A stretch of DNA of 64,000 nucleotides from Torymus aiolomorphi (GCA_036365515.1 CM070876.1:40107695-40171694); one strand, 5' to 3'. Shown: positions 1 to 25,257, counted from the stretch's first letter. The notes: a model not told the origin generated them from the letters alone. Numbers and translations are program-made.

Positions 1-3000
1 GGCATAAATTATCGCGGTTGCATTTTTGTTACAATGTTTTAAGAAATGGAATAGACTCTGAAATAATGGATTAGCAGTGCGAAATTTTTTTTTATAAAAA
101 TAAAACTAACAGCTGAACCGATTTAATAAAGAGATGAACGAAATTGCTCGCAAACGGGGTCGCTCATTATGTGGGTTTAGCAGAAAATTCAGAATAAATC
201 TCGGTAGAACGCACGATCGATCTCTCGAAAAGCATAATACGCAAACTTTCTCCGATCGGCGGAGATGTACTTCTCCGTAGAAAGTGAAAAAGTGCACGCG
301 AGAGCCTCAGCCGCCGCCGTGGCTGAATTATCGTTTGTCTTCTTTGCGTTTCCGTCCGATCAGCATCGGGCTATACGCAGGAATCCACAATAAGAGGGCC
401 GCGTAGCGAGACACGATGCGAATCGCCGTATATATAAGATAGGATAGACCTTTCTGCGCAGTGCCGATTTAAAAGTCGAGCTGCGCGCGCCGGGAGAAAG
501 TGCGACACCAGGCACCAGGCCATTTTCTAATTGACCGCATCCGTTAGAAGAATCGCTGGTAGCGCTGTGATGCCCGAGCTCTACCGCCCCCCTCCTCCGC
601 CTACTATATATCTTGCCTATATACATGTATATATACACTATACGTATTTCTTTCGTCGCGCACTCGCACGTCTAAATTGAAATTCCATTTCGCTCCGGTC
701 GGTGGAAACGCTGTCTATATGCTTTCTGGCCAGGTTATTTAACTCGGATGCCGATCGTTGACCCGTAACGTATTTATTGTAAGAAAGTTTTCTCGTGCAG
801 CTTTATCCAGTTTTTTCATAAGGCCTACAAGTATTTAAATATTTTACCTACCAGCTAGGTATAAATTCAGTAACAATTTAGAATATGATTATTTATAATT
901 TGATTTAATGATTTCAAATCTATTTGTTTATAGGTTATGAATAAAGTTTTTAAAGGCTCTATGGGCCCAGCATTCGTGACTTACGCAGCAATCGACGTCT
1001 GTAGCTTTAAATGGGTTTTGAATCACCTAAAATTTCACCTACAGTGCAATAAGCATGTGGTAATTCCGAATTTTAAAAAAGGGCGACTTATTTGGATAAA
1101 ACAACTGTTCCAAGTCAAAAGTCCGAGACTTTAGATGACTGAGCTGCCGTAGCTTTTGCAAATCTATAATGACCATCACGTAACTTTTATTGTCAGCATT
1201 ACGTGGCGAGTTTAGGTAATACGGAAACTTCCTTGCTTAAATTAATACCATAATTGTGCTTGGTTTTAATAGTCAGACGTTAACAAAATGTCGTTGAATT
1301 TTCTTCATTCCATCTAGTATTTTTTCGTTTGATTTCAAAAGCATTATGAGGTTGAATTTTTTGTTAATTATTATTAGGCTCGTCGTAACAGAATTATTGA
1401 CAAGACTAATTAAATTTTAAAGATAATAACAGAGCGAATATTAATTTGAATTAAAAACGTAGCTGCGTATCAAGAGATGGAAAGTGTTCAATGCCACATG
1501 ACAAGTCATCTGATTCCCTCAATTTAAATGTACTCGTCTTCCAAGAATCAACCCAGCTGATTTCTTATCAAATAAAAGATTTTCGGTCCGCATGATTGTG
1601 CGATGTTCGTGAGTAAATCATAGCGGTCACAAAGATAGTTACACTTGCGAAAGAAACATGTAATATAAGAAGAAACAAGTAAAAAAATAAATAACCGTCG
1701 CTTTTGATTGTGCTCAGAGTCGACAGTCTGAAGAAAGGTCAATGCTGCGCGAACTGGTAAGTCGGTCAGCTGATTCATGTTTTTCTTTTATTTTTCAGTG
1801 CACGCCCGCACGCGTCATGAAAAAAGCGCGATGACCTTCGGCGAAAAGTTTATCGAAATTTCAGCGCCATTTGACTGTGTTAACATATTTATCTAAAAGC
1901 TGTTGTTACATGTGGCACGATTTTTAAATTAAATCGTAATTTGTCACAACAATACATTGATAGCGTAATGCAGATTGAACTGAATCGTGATTATGCAAGA
2001 ATTTGTTGAATAAATATTATGTGTAATAACGTGAGCAATAATTTTTATGAATCATATAGCACATATTTAATCTTCAAGTATCGGTTCAGTAGCTCGTCGA
2101 TAATAAATAACTTGATATTATATTGTACGTAAAATTACTAAATAATGTCAAATATACCGTTATAATATATTACTGTTTACGGTTAATGAAGTTTCATAAG
2201 TAACTGCATTCGAGCATACATAACTTATAATATAACACGATAAAAATAAGCATTGGCTGCAAGTCCTTATTTAAAATATATGTCAAATAAAAAGTGTAAC
2301 TCAACAATTTTAGAGAAATTCTCTAATTTTTCAAATAATTGAGAGCATTTTTAAAAAACGTGACTTTGCAAAACGTACATTTTGCACACAAGATGTAGAG
2401 GATAATGTTGGAAAATATACAGTTATCTTCTGAACTAAAGAGAGTACGCTGGTCATAAAAAGTAAAAGTTGACCCACATATCGCGATGAAGAAAAAAAGT
2501 ATAGTAATGAATCTAGCCGCAGTTTTACGGCGCTCGAAAAGCAGTGCGGGGTTAAAAACGGAAGTGAAAAAGGGAAGTGAAAAGAGAGAGAGAGAGAGAG
2601 AAAGAGAGAGAGCGTGACCTGACTTGTAATTATCATCTTGTCATTGCAAATTGATACTTAACGCTATAAGTTTGAATAAACACAAACAAGCCAATCAGTG
2701 ATTTATTTTTATCTACTACAGCCATTCACCTTTAACCTTTCTCGATTAAGAATTTTATTGGGTAATCCATCTTCAATGAAATAATTATTATCCATTTCAA
2801 TTAAATTGCAGTTAAATAAATTAAATTAGACATTAACTATAGAATAATAATTGAAAGACAACTATATAATAAAATTACTATGGTATACTTAGGATATTAA
2901 AAATCAGTTGTGATGTTATTACGTTTTATTTCAGGAATGCCTACACATTTCCTCAACATTCCTTGAGATATTTCGCTATTTGCTGACGACTTAGCACTCT

Positions 3001-6000
3001 AGAGTTAAAAATGGCATCGTTTACGAAATGTATTTGCAACAGTTAAAACAATACAAAGTGCACACAAAACGCAGGAATAGCGTTATTAAAACATTGATTG
3101 CTTGAGCAAAGATCGTGAATGTTTTTGCGACTAGAAAAAAAAACACTTGCATTTTAATGCATTTCTTAATCGCTTATCCGTGTCATTTGTGACCAAGTTT
3201 AGCTCCAACACTTCTGATGTGCGTATTGAGATTCTTTTGTGATTTTGTGTATTATAATTAAAAGTTAAACGCAGCACCGGTAGCTACAAGAGAAGAAGAA
3301 CTTGTTGAAAAAGCAATATAGAATTATTCATAAAAAGAGGAGCTATAAAGCATTACCTCATTTTTTCAGTCTCTCAATGGTCGACTGGCCGTTGGCTGGA
3401 ATTTAGAGCACACGCGGTTGCTCGGGAAAGAAATCGTCCGTGCGCGCGCGAAGAAAAGTCGTAAAAGCTTTGGAAAATCGCGCACGACTCCTGAAACTTG
3501 AGCGCGGCTTTGGGAGGAGGAGGAGAAGGAGAATTTTCACCTTGAACGTTATGCAATGTGCTGCTGCAGCAGCAGCAGTTGGTGTACGTGTGTGTTGCTA
3601 TATCGAGACGCGCGGAGTTATCGCTCGTAAAGCCGCGAGTCACATAGCTAATGGCCAGTTCTAAGCGATGCCGGTGCAGTCGCCAGGAGTCGTCTTCGTT
3701 GGCTCGTTATCCTACAGCCGAATTTACTGGCTCGTAATATTTTCTTGCGGACGAAAAAAAGTTTCACCTCTGTACTTTTGAAAAATAAAGAATAAGTGGA
3801 CATTTTTAGTATGAAATAAGTAAATAGTAAAATCAACTGAATTAGTGAAGTAATAATTCCATTTTTCCAAAAATGTGGATCCACGTTTTAAGAATGGCGA
3901 TTTTACATTTCAGAATGGAAGTTCTACCGATTTTTTGGAAAGTTAAACGAACTTGCCACTTTACAGATAAATCAGCTGTATAGGAAATGTAGAATTAACT
4001 AATTTTTTTTCTTGTATAGTAAAAAGAGTAATATATTGAATGTTTTTTTTTTTCTTCAAAATATCTATTATATCATTTAAATAGGAATATTAGACAAAAC
4101 ATAAACAAGTAAAGATTTGAAATGTTCAGTGCGACGTAGTTTGTCATGACAAAGTGTGACTGGCGTTTTATTTTTAAAAAGGACAAAAGATACCGGTATT
4201 TTATTATTAAAGTAGCGGTCCATAACTGGTACCATTGCCAATAATGACAACGTTTATCTCATATTTGTTCTCATACACATAAATCATTCTTATTGCTTGC
4301 GTGCACTTGAAATGTCGTTACAGGATGACTCTATTGCGGTTTTATTGTCACGACGCGGAATGACCGATTGCGCTCAGTCAAGTGCCATTAGTGCCCCCAT
4401 CTTTTTTCACCACTCTAATGCCCGTATTTTCTCCAAGAGATACGCCGATACAGTTACTCCCTTTAAATTTCACTTAACCTAACTGAACTTCTTTTTAACT
4501 GCAGGCGTTTGATTTGATGAAGGGCCTATGTACCTTCATAAAATATATTCTGTGTTGTTTCTTTGTTACGGACTGCACATTGGTTGATATTATATATTTA
4601 CACACTGTTTCTGAATAAAGGTTAAATAATAACATAATCTAAACCAAAAATTTCTTTGTATATGATTTGATATCAATTTACACGCACGTTATTTATATAT
4701 ACGTTTCGTACTAAGAAAACTGTCTCTTTGTGGTAGAGTGGAAAGATACTTGATATTCATTGACACAGTCTAAAGACATACGGCTAAATATAGTGACAGA
4801 AAAATATAATCCGTAATGATACACTTACCGATGTAACATAAGTGAGTAAATTGTTCAATTCCAAGTAAGACTTCCAACTGTAATCTTCATTAACGCGTTG
4901 CTCTGATATTGAATGATAGCTATAACTACATTTTAAAAATAGAACTTGATATCAGTCTAGTGCCCAAAATAACTTTTAACTCAAGCGATGAATGAAAAAA
5001 TTGTTTTGAAAGGGCAAGGATATAAAGTTGCTCGCAGTATATATCTCAAATACTACAATGAATTCACCGCGATAACAGTGATGACGCATATTGAAACCCT
5101 AGACGAAATAATTCATTCGGACCGCACAAAGCAAGCGAGACGAATGCTCGTTCCACGAATTAATACCAAACTTATTTGTCACGATCAAAATTATAACGTA
5201 TGTTTACTTTTTATTAACTGATTGCTAATAAGTTATTATTTATAATTTTTTCCAAAAAACCTGCCAACAGAATACGCAGGAAAAAAAGTATTTTTCGTAA
5301 ACACAGAATCGCTTATAAGGAATAGCGAAGCTCTTCTTCACATGGGCAAGTCCGCGGATTCTCTGACGAAATTCGCGACATCCGGCGACCAAAAACGGCG
5401 TCAAAAACTCGTCGCTCGAGCTGCACTGGTAAACTCGTCGCCTGCATGCATGCCTTTCCGAGGCTGCCCACCAAAGTCGTGGCGCCAGAGCCACCAGACG
5501 CAGCTGCGGCTGCACATTTTCGGTCTCGGAATGTCGCTCTCTTTCTCTGAAAAGAGCGCCGGTTTTTTTTTCCGCGCCGCGGAGCATCCTTCGTGCGCCT
5601 CGTTATCGACGATACGCGTGCACGCCGTAGTGCGTCAAAGCGAATGCGATCTGTCTATTGAGATGCTGGGAGAGTTATTGGCGGCTGCGTTAGGAATGCA
5701 GAATATGCGGCTTTCCTATTAGTACTGCAGACGATAATAGTCGGCGATTGAACGCTTTCAGATAGTCTTTTTTTTTATGTAACTTTATTACCCGATAGAT
5801 GCAGAATTGTATAATGTATAACTTCGTTAGAAGTAAAAACGTTATATTTCAGTGTTTTTAAACGTTGACAATATGTCGTTGAGAAATTATTCAACCTTGC
5901 GGTTTTGCTGCTTCGCGCAACGAGGACGTCTTTCCGAGAAGCTGTTTTAAATGTTTTCTGAAACACTCGCCTTTCAATCGAGCTCGCAATGACTTGAATT

Positions 6001-8360
6001 TTCCAACAGCTTACTCGAAGAATCCATCGGGGAAAATTTTTCCAATACACGACGCCGATATTTTTCCACTAGAGCCTGTCATCTCGTTATCCTTCCTACG
6101 AAAGCTATTATATTACAACGAGATATCTATTCTAATTGGAAACATTTAGCAGAGTCGCGAACAGGATGGCCGGCACAGAGTCTCTTGGATAATAACGACA
6201 TCAGTCGAGTAGTGTGTGCATCGATTTTTCACAGCATCAAACCGATCATTACGATGCGCGCCGGCTCGCCGGCGGGGTTTTTCTTTATGCTGTCAGCCGG
6301 CGGGAGCGTGTAAAGTGATTTCGCGGCGCTTCCTCGTCGCCGCGGTTTCCTGATTGACTGTCGATCGGGCCGAGCGGCTGAATTAATTGCGCAGTGCAGC
6401 GCGCGAGCGCTATGATGAGTCGCATCGCGTATATATTCCCTTGCATAATCCAGCGCATCACACGTGACCGGCCCCGTGCCGCTCGCGCGGTCTAGACGTC
6501 GCGCTGCGCGCTATTTTCCGTATTATGGGCGGATATTCAAGTGCGATAGGGTTGGCGAAATGAGCAGTGTTTGTTGCATCAAACCTTTAATTTCATGAGC
6601 TAGATATATATAACAAAAATTGTATGTTTGAACGTTAACTCATCTGTGTGTGCTCTATCGCGATGTCATTAACTAACCAGAAAGCGTGAGGATATTCTTG
6701 AAGCGAAATAATGATATGACCCAAAAAGAAAGGTTATCGGTATTGAAATCGTGCTTACTCTCAGTTTTCTTCGCGAATATCTTAACCTGGATCAAACGAG
6801 AGAAAGTATATTTCGTTAATCGTATCCTTGCATCATTATGGTTTATTCTTTTATTCATTATTCGCGCCGTCATCGAGACGCGCGTCGCTGCATTTCAATG
6901 AAACAAGACCGAGTATCCTACTTGCAAATACAGGCCGACTCTTTTTAAATGAAATTGGAACAATCAGCTCTTTCATTGAAGCCACTTAGCGACGATCATC
7001 TTCCGTCTTCGCTTACCGATACAGCGTATCCATATTTTATCAATGCACTTCAATCACTTGACTGATGTGTGCAATATTTCTGCGTACATTGAATCAATGT
7101 TGCACAGATCGAAATGTATTCGCTTGAAGTATAGATACCGCTAGAGGTGTTTAAGAGACCTTGTAATGTACCTGTTTTAAGAAAAAAAAATTGTCGGAAT
7201 ATGTTTTTTAAGTGAGGCCATTAGTTTGCATTTATTCCTAAGAATTTCGTCTAAAATTTAAGTAATTGGGGCGGCCCGATTTCGCCACCTGAACTTGCAA
7301 TACCCGGAGCTATGCAGTTTTTAAATTCCGCCATTTGCCTTACGGAGTTGCTATTTCCAGCCATCATTGACTCCTTAAATTTAGAACTCATAAAACTAAA
7401 CACATTTTAATAATTTCGAGCATATTTTTGAACAACTTCGACTTTGTTAGAAACTACAGCGAAAATACCAAATCACGTTAAAGACGCTTTCTCAAATTGT
7501 AAAAAATATTAATTAATTACATTAAATATGAATAGGTAACGAGAAAACGAGCAAATTAGTTTCATGCCGTTGAGCTCGTTACAATTAACTATGGAAAAGT
7601 GGATTTCTCAGAACGAATACAAATTGTTCGTTGTCTTTTCACTTTGATGGCTGCCGATTATCATCATGCGTTAATAATTAAATTCGACACCTGAAGGTGC
7701 GAAGATAACACTGACTACTGTAACTACAGAAACAAGGTACACTAATCAGTGTATTTTTATATTTGTGTACTTTTTTTGTTACGTTTGATTTGAAATCTTT
7801 TTTGTTATTCAAAACCAAACCTTTTCAGCCACGCATTCACGAGATTTTATGTGAATTCATCAAGTGACCATACATCGTTTTCGCAACATCCGAGCAATAT
7901 TATTCATGCAGTCTGTTTTTAGCTTTAATGTGACTTTTTCGTCAAAAAAAGGATACAAAAGAAAACCATAGATGAATGTCTAATTGGCAGTGCGTACGAG
8001 TGGACAGGTACAGTTCACAACGAAAAATCTCACGGGGCGCGCGAGAATGACGAAGCCGAGAAACCGAGATTTCCCAAGTGCGCCATATAACCTTTCAGAA
8101 CTCAAATAAAGAAGATCGAGACACAAGAGACGCGAGTTTTACATTGAAGTTGCCTCTCGTCTTCCTTGGCCAAGAAGAGGCTCGCTACGAACGCATTAAC
8201 ATAAAATGTTGCCTTACTGCATTCGGAATGCGAGGAAAAACGTGAAAAATGCGATGCATAAGTGAGCGGAATGAGGGATTGTTACATCCACGTGGGACTG
8301 CAAAGTGCGCGTTTGCGTGAAATGATTCGTTTTCGTGAATGTATAAAGTGCGGTGGATTC
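1..8360. other. gene-free stretch upstream of ced-6
   Basis: I see no protein gene here. All open frames are short, lack splice context and resemble no family I know. The DNA is mostly AT-rich, with CpG-rich patches near 300-600, 3400-3660, 5340-5720 and 6240-6540. These could be regulatory or simply compositional. A short GA tract lies at 2583-2615. A conserved non-coding RNA could be missed by eye. Confidence 0.5.
2583..2615. repeat. (GA)n microsatellite
   Basis: An interrupted GA dinucleotide tract of about 33 bp, seen directly. A similar shorter tract is at 9356-9376. Confidence 0.9.
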
Positions 8361-8547
8361 AGTGAGAACGAGTGAAAAGAAAAAGGCAAAAAGGCTGCGT
8401 GCGAAGCAGTGCGTCTGTTTTGAAGACTGTTCCGCGTGCAATGACAAGAGAGTCACGACCGAAGATAATAGAATCATTACATCTTATTTTCTTGTCGAGC
8501 CGAGCGTGAGACTCGAATTTTATTTCCCGTGGAATGAGAATTCGCGA
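8361..8547 (+). other. candidate untranslated first exon (weak)
   Basis: A TCAGT initiator-like motif (8359-8363) in a GC-richer stretch is followed about 185 bp later by a perfect GTAAGT donor at 8548. ced-6 downstream begins with a 5' UTR exon that has its own acceptor (ends 15558), so at least one upstream non-coding exon must exist. This is one plausible place, not a demonstration; other GT donors are common in this interval. Confidence 0.2.
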
Positions 8548-11500
8548 GTAAGTTTATTCTATATTAAATAACGCTCTAGTTCGTTGCTTATTGTTCTTGT
8601 CGAAAGTCGCCAGCTGGTTACTATAGTTGTCAAAGCAAGTTATCCTAATAAAATATGTATAAGGGCAACAGACGAAGAAAAAAAAACAGTTTTAGTTATA
8701 ATACACACCTGCGCGAAAGTTTAAAGAGCGTATTTAGGAAAGGATTTCTTACCTTGCCAAATGCCATTGTTTAAAGATGATGCAGCAGACTTCCTTGGAC
8801 ATTAGCATATCAAAAGAGTTTTATCTTAAATACGATATAGACAAAGAACTTTAGCGCTCGCCTGTTTCGAGTCATTGAAGAATGACGTGTGCGTATATAA
8901 TGACAGTATTTTTAGATATTTTCAGAACAGTTTAAAGATCCTCAATAGCCGGTAACTCATATGAATTGGGAACCAGGCAATAAAAAGAAACCGCGTCCAC
9001 GAAGTATACATTGGGCCGTTTACCTCGGGCAATCGGTAATCCTCTTTTTTCCAGGGAATCTGCGCGCGCATTCGCGTGACTTATAATATCCGTGGCATTT
9101 ATCATTCCGCGCGTGCAGCTCCCCGTGCGCGCAGACGCATTGCATATGAGCATCATCTGCACGCGAGAATCGTGCCGATCGAACACCGTCACATACATAT
9201 AAGCGCAGAGATATGAGTCGCGTCGCTCACGCCTCTGCGTCTTGCGTATTACACTCGTCGGCGGCGAATGCTTTAAAAATATGAAGTATATTTACTATAC
9301 ATATAGTAATATGAATGGTTGTATCAAAGTCTCGAGATTTGATGGGATAATTGTGGAGAGAGAGAGAGAGAGAGAGGTGCATCTTATCACCTGTGCGCGT
9401 AACTGCACGGGCAAATTCAAGGCAGATTGACTTATAAAGGTAGCGCGAATGAAAAGATTGAACGTTCTACGTTCCTATTAATTCCACTTGAGGCCCGTCG
9501 GGGTGCGAAAAGCCCGCGCGACTGGGATATAAATTTAGGAGCAATTCAGGCGCACTCGCATGAAAGCCCCGCGCGCGCTGCGTTTAACTGATTAAGCGAG
9601 GCAGACACGTGGCCGCCGCACCGGGCCGCGCCATTCTTCCCTTTTTATCGGCGCGAAAACTGTCGCCGTGCCGCGCGAACACATACGCCGCGTGCGCACG
9701 TTATACTCGCGATAGAACCTAACGGAATGAAAGCCATTTTCTTGCCCGCGCGCAACTGACCACTTCGTAACGTCTTTCTTCATGTTAAAGAGGCAATTTT
9801 ATACCCTTTACACATGCGTGTATTATACTCCTTTTTGCTATTTGCGTAACTGTTCAGATGCTACGCAATTTACGCCGAAGAACAATGTTTGAAGAGCTCA
9901 TTGTCTTGTTTTGTGGAAAATCATAATTTCTTCTATTGTTACGTGCGCACGTGAACAGTGCAAGACTTCGAATGTAACAAGTACAACTTTTTTCATTTTT
10001 TAGGAGCCGAAGAATTGAGTGAAACTTGAAAATTAATATAACATAAATAGAATAATTTATCAAAATGTCATAATTTAATATTTGCTTTGTCGTTCAGTTA
10101 GTTGGCCTGTATTTTTGCATTGTGTGTTCGAGTAATTTAGATATAAATCAGGATGACAGGTCTATGTGACATTGAACGAGATGTCGTGAAAAATAATGAA
10201 TGTTGATGTATAATATTATTAGAACCTTCTGAGCTGATGAATATTCAATTACAATACACATGATTTTAATACGTGCAACATTCCATTGTAATAGCATAAT
10301 TGTATAGCGTTTCATGTATGATTAACATTAGTGAATGATCTCCCCTACTCTTCAAGGAGCAGCATTAAACTGAACTTGATCAGAAGAATAAAACCGGTTT
10401 TTTTTTTTATGTAACTATTAATAAATACGTTTTGCATTCAAAAGCATCAAACTCTTTTTACTATACTTTTCTATACTACAGATGAACGAGTGACTATGGA
10501 ATAAAAATTTTCATCAAACAACGACTTAACGGGTCGTAATTAAAAGCCGCACGTGCAGCTATACATCCCAACTATGTCTACTGTATATTGAATTAGCGGC
10601 TTCCTCGCGAATCGCGCGCGTTTTCTCCGACTGGCTGCTCCGCAATTGCATTTTCACTTTCGTTCGCGCCAATATACACACACGCCGCGCCGCTATTTCG
10701 CAAGAAAGAGGCGCATAGCCAGGCAATGGCTCGCTCGCACGCACGCACGCACGAGTTGTAATAATTATCACCGTGACGCTATATGCTAACGACGAATATT
10801 TTTACTCTGCTCGCTGCCGCACGGTAGGTAGGTTCAATTTCGCCGCCTGACGTTTCGCGATCGGCGTTATTACGACAGTTTCAGGCAGCGCGTTACGCGC
10901 GCGCGCGCGTGAAATCATTACAAGGACGAGACGCGCGCGCGCGGGCAGCCGTGTCGACAACCTTTTCAACTTGGTTTTACACGGCAGCCGCTGAAAATCT
11001 ACCTATATATGTCTCAGGATTCTTGAATCGCAATCGTTCCGGTTATTGTTCTCCTTTTCTTTTCTTTTTTTTCGCCTCCTAGTGGCGAAACGCCGCGTGT
11101 CATATTTCAAAAGCTTTTGTTTGCAATGATCCGCGGTTTTTTTTCCTCTATTCTTTGAATTCGCGCCACTTTGTTTCTTTGCCGGCGGCCTTTTTTCGGT
11201 CGACTTTACGCGCGAATAATGCGCGCATATAATAAGAAAGGTTTGTGACTGCGCGTGCGCGGTAACGGAATTGTTTCAAACTCTACAGGGTTTTAATTAC
11301 CGGCGAATAATAAAATAAAACAAATTTTACATTCTAACTAAGTATGGCTTCAAGTCATGTATTTAGGCACGTAGCTTATATTGCTGCCCTTACGAAAGCA
11401 GCTGGTACGCGGCTAGGAAAAGTTCGACGCTCTCGCACAGTGTACATAAGAATAATACGAATCTCATAGATGCCATATGTACATGCACGAGAAAGGCCCC

Positions 11501-14500
11501 CACGGGGAGCGCGCGCAGCGCACAATGACCGAGCGACCTCCTTGCCGCTCGGGGGCCACGTGGGAGGAATAGGAAGTCGCGAATTAAGCCTCTCCCGGAT
11601 TTTTTTGGCCCGCTTATATATGTGATGCGCGCACGCGCAACTGGAATTTAATCCCCCCCTGCGAGGACAAGTGCATCGGGCACTCGTTTGCACTCGCGAC
11701 CTCGTCGTTCGTTAAAGGGCTATAAAACTGCTATTACAAAACCGCTGTTTATTATAATGAGACGCTGTATTTATATCGCCTTTTAATTATTTCGATGCTC
11801 CAGACTGTTGGCTTTCGTTATGTGAATATATAATACATACGACTGTTAGCTTGCGTGGAAACGGCATTTTTCTAATTTTTTTATTGTTATCTGAACATCT
11901 AGTAAACATCTACCATTTACAAAAAAAATTTCAAGGATAAAGATTAGATAATATTTTGATGTTCAGAAAACTTTTGAAGACTACAAGTTTCATATAGACA
12001 GTGTTTTTTGCTTGATTTTTTTTTTTTTTGCAAATGATGCTTATATGATTTATTTGTGGATTTGATTGATGACGCCTACGTCATTGCAATATACTTTGTG
12101 TTCCTATTTACATATGAACACAATTCAACACCTTTAGTATACTTGAATTTATACCGTTTTGTTTTTGTCAAGGATGAGTAATATGAATTAATTTTAAATA
12201 ATTTAAGTTTCTCGAAAATATATCTGAACAGAATTTATCGATTCAAATATACATGAGTATCCCGACAATTATCTCGGACGGTATTACTCATCGATTTCGT
12301 CGCTCCATACGCGGCTTGTTAACACCTTTGATTTCGTCACGTTCATCCCTGAAAGTAATTCGGACAAAGAAAACAATGCCTTGTAGTAAAACTAACCGTC
12401 GTTATTTTTTAATCAGCGTCGATCTCAAGTGCTTATGCCCGCACATGGCAAGTCACAAGCAGACTCTCGAGTTTCGGAGTTCGTTAATCTTTGAGCAATC
12501 GTTGCTTGTAATCACCGCTTTTAGGACCATATTCATTATAAGAAAGAGTCAAGCATGCTTTTGTTCAAGTGACTTTTGAATTTAATGGATTCCTTTCCTG
12601 CGCGTTCGCCGGTACAATATGCTCTATTATATTGCTATAATACAATCGCGCATAAATATTCATAGCAATAATAATAATCCTTTTTCCCGGCATGTACATT
12701 CATTTAAAATAAAATAGTTAATTTTTAACCATAGCATTACGTTCGATTGTTTACACAAGGCTAAATAACAAGTCAATGGCTAAAGCATAAAAAGAACCAC
12801 GAAGACAATTATCTCCGCGAGATAATTTTCAGTATTATTCCCAGACAAGTTATAATATGTATTATGAGAAGTGACGCTCATGCCCTCGCATCAGGCGCAC
12901 AATCTCGGCTGCTCGCCGTCCTACACACTCCAGAGCACAGATCAACGGGGGCCGCATTCCAGCGCCATCATCGCCGTGACCGACTCGAGATATACCGAGG
13001 GGCCGGCAGCGCTTCCGGATGAGCGTATTACAGGCACGAAAGTGAGAGATGATGCGCTTATACTTAGGCATATAACATAGAGATTGCGTGTATATGCCAT
13101 GAGCAGTGCTCTGCAGGCGCGCGCCGCGAGCGATGACGAAACGCGAAAGGATTTAGCCTTCGACGCGGCTCAAGGCTGACCACTTGCGTACGAGCTTTTT
13201 CATACCGTTCCGCGCTCGCGCAGTGTGTGTATATATATACACGCCAGATGCAACGCGATTCCGAGATGCACTTGCTCTTCTCGGCGGACCTATTATGTAC
13301 GTGCGGCAAGGCACTCTTCTCATCTCCGCCAGCCTCTGATGTTTTGCCGGTGAGAATGAGATTGTGGCGTGTATCATGTGCTTAGCTTATTATATGCGCG
13401 CAGCTCTGGCAATAGTTTTAATGTATAATGGAATTATACGATGCGAATATTCGTATACAAGAGTGTAGGCACTTTCTAAATATTGCGGTTCTTTAATTTT
13501 ATATGAAAGTTTGAATATCTATTTTCTCGTTATAACCCAAGATGTGTAATGGTGCAGTGCAAATGCACTGAGCAAAGTTCAAGTTGCCATTGATTAGAAG
13601 CAATTGTGAGCCGTGCGCGCGCGCTCTGCACCTAAGATGCGCGTGGAAAAATCAACGTGGCCCGAGGACAAGATAGCAGAAGTAGGTCGCATTACGAATG
13701 CACCTGCGCGCGCGCCTCGATGATCTTTCTGTAGTATCGACGCGGTCATACTCGGCTGTAATCGTCGAGAGGAATCGTTGAATGAAAAAAAAAAGGAAAA
13801 CAAAAATTGTAGCGCTCGTAGGTGCTGTGCGCGACGCCGGCATTCCCGTTCAACGTTGCCTAAGAATGCTTTACATTGATCTTTACGGGATGAAAATTCT
13901 TGTGGATTACGGAAACGTAAAAATAAATAACTAATGTAGTTGTATAAGTATTTTTCGTTGAAGCATGTTTATTTAGGCCCGAAATAAGAAGTATCCATTT
14001 TTATAAATTTATATATATCCAGAGTTAAGGGATAATTATGCGCACTGAAAGTTTACTTTGTTTACGAGTTTTGTACTTTCATTTTTAATAGTGCTGTTGA
14101 GTAAACATGTGGAAATTATTATGCAAAATTCTGGAAAAGAGTTTATTTGAAAGAAAAATTCATAAAATTAACAATTAAAACACGCCCTTTGTGCTTGTTT
14201 ATTTGATTAAAGTAAAAAAAAAGATACGCAGAAGGTATGACATGAACATGGACAGTGATTATTAAACTGGACGAATATCACGCGTTGGCTAACAAGAAAG
14301 CGTTTATTTAATAAAGAATAACTGTAACCCGCGTGCTATCATGCAAGCGCATTTATACTAAATAAATTATTCAGCGATTTCTTCAGCCGCGAAGAAACAC
14401 AATTATTCAATGTATATTAAAATACTTTTAATTAAAAAAGAGAATTTACGCCAACTTTCCCACCTATAGTGAGATATCGCATATTTTATTGCCGAGCAAT

Positions 14501-15558
14501 AATCGCGAGAACGTGCTAAGTTAGCGTGCGCGCCTAATCGGAACAGACGTGGAAAGCATTTTTGCGCATACAGCGCTCAGAGTGTCGAAAAGAAAAGATT
14601 CGACAGGAAAAACAGAATCACAGGTGTGTATATGTGTGTGTCGAAACCGGAAATTTGTTTCACGTGAGCCTCCCGCTGCTGCTGAGAGAACGCGCGCACA
14701 CGCGCGTGTGTGTGTGTTTGTGTGTGTCCATATTGCCGCGTAAATTGGAGTGAATGACTCCGCGAGGATTTGAAAGAAATTGCCGTTGCGTAATGGACGC
14801 GGCGAACCGCGATTCTCTCTCGATGCTTTAGCTGATTTTCACGTCAGATTGGAATAAAACTTTAGTTTGACTACTTCTTTTTCAAGACGAATGCCAGTCT
14901 GTCAACTATAATGTTTCACTCTTATTTTCATTTTCTTTAAAAAATATTTGTATCATTTTTATACGTCTCTGAGTGGCAAATGAAACTGTATAATTGTTGG
15001 ACGTTAAAAAACTGTCTTTTAATTATATTCTACCAAAGACAATGCTATATAATACATTTAAAACAAAGCAATGGTAATTAGCCATTGTTGATTTTTGGCC
15101 TGGTAAATAGCAATTATAGTTGACAAATCGGAAACTAATCACTACGCTATGTAAATTGAAATTATCAAACTACATGTACTCGGTTCATAAACAAATATTC
15201 GCAACTAAAAATTCTTTAGCGACTTTGCGCTCACACAGTGATCGTACCGCTTTCACGATTTAGACTTTGGCACTGAATCCCTCTTTTGTTCCTGATAATA
15301 ATATACTGTACAGGTCATCAAATTCTCTCTGACATATAGTCGAGAGGATATAGAACCGTATTTTATACGTATTAACTTTCACTTGCAGACAAAGACCTCA
15401 TATATATACCGCTCTGTTGAATTAAAAATAGTACATTTTTTAAGACAACACAGTTCAAAACAGTTAATAGTAGTTTATGTACAACATTATTGTCGTGAAA
15501 ATATTTTATAATAATAGTAAAATTGAGTTTTCTACATATGTATTTCTTTTTGTTACAG
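8548..15558. other. gene-free stretch, possibly 5' intron of ced-6
   Basis: No supported coding exon is visible. CpG-rich and CG-alternating patches occur near 9590-9780, 10,560-10,960, 11,160-11,700, 12,860-13,390 and 13,600-13,850, separated by AT-rich DNA. The patches are rich in CGCG runs and TATATA stretches. Open frames in them run on both strands at once, as expected from composition. The end matches a splice acceptor (TTGTTACAG, ends 15558), so at least the last part is probably an intron of ced-6. Confidence 0.4.
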
Positions 15559-15585
15559 AAATTCTAGTTCGGAAAAACGACCAAG

Positions 15586-25257
<9,672 letters not shown>

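Noticed and set aside
5342..5722. 126-codon frame upstream of ced-6
   Set aside because: CpG-rich patch with overlapping frames on both strands; no recognisable domain and composition explains it.
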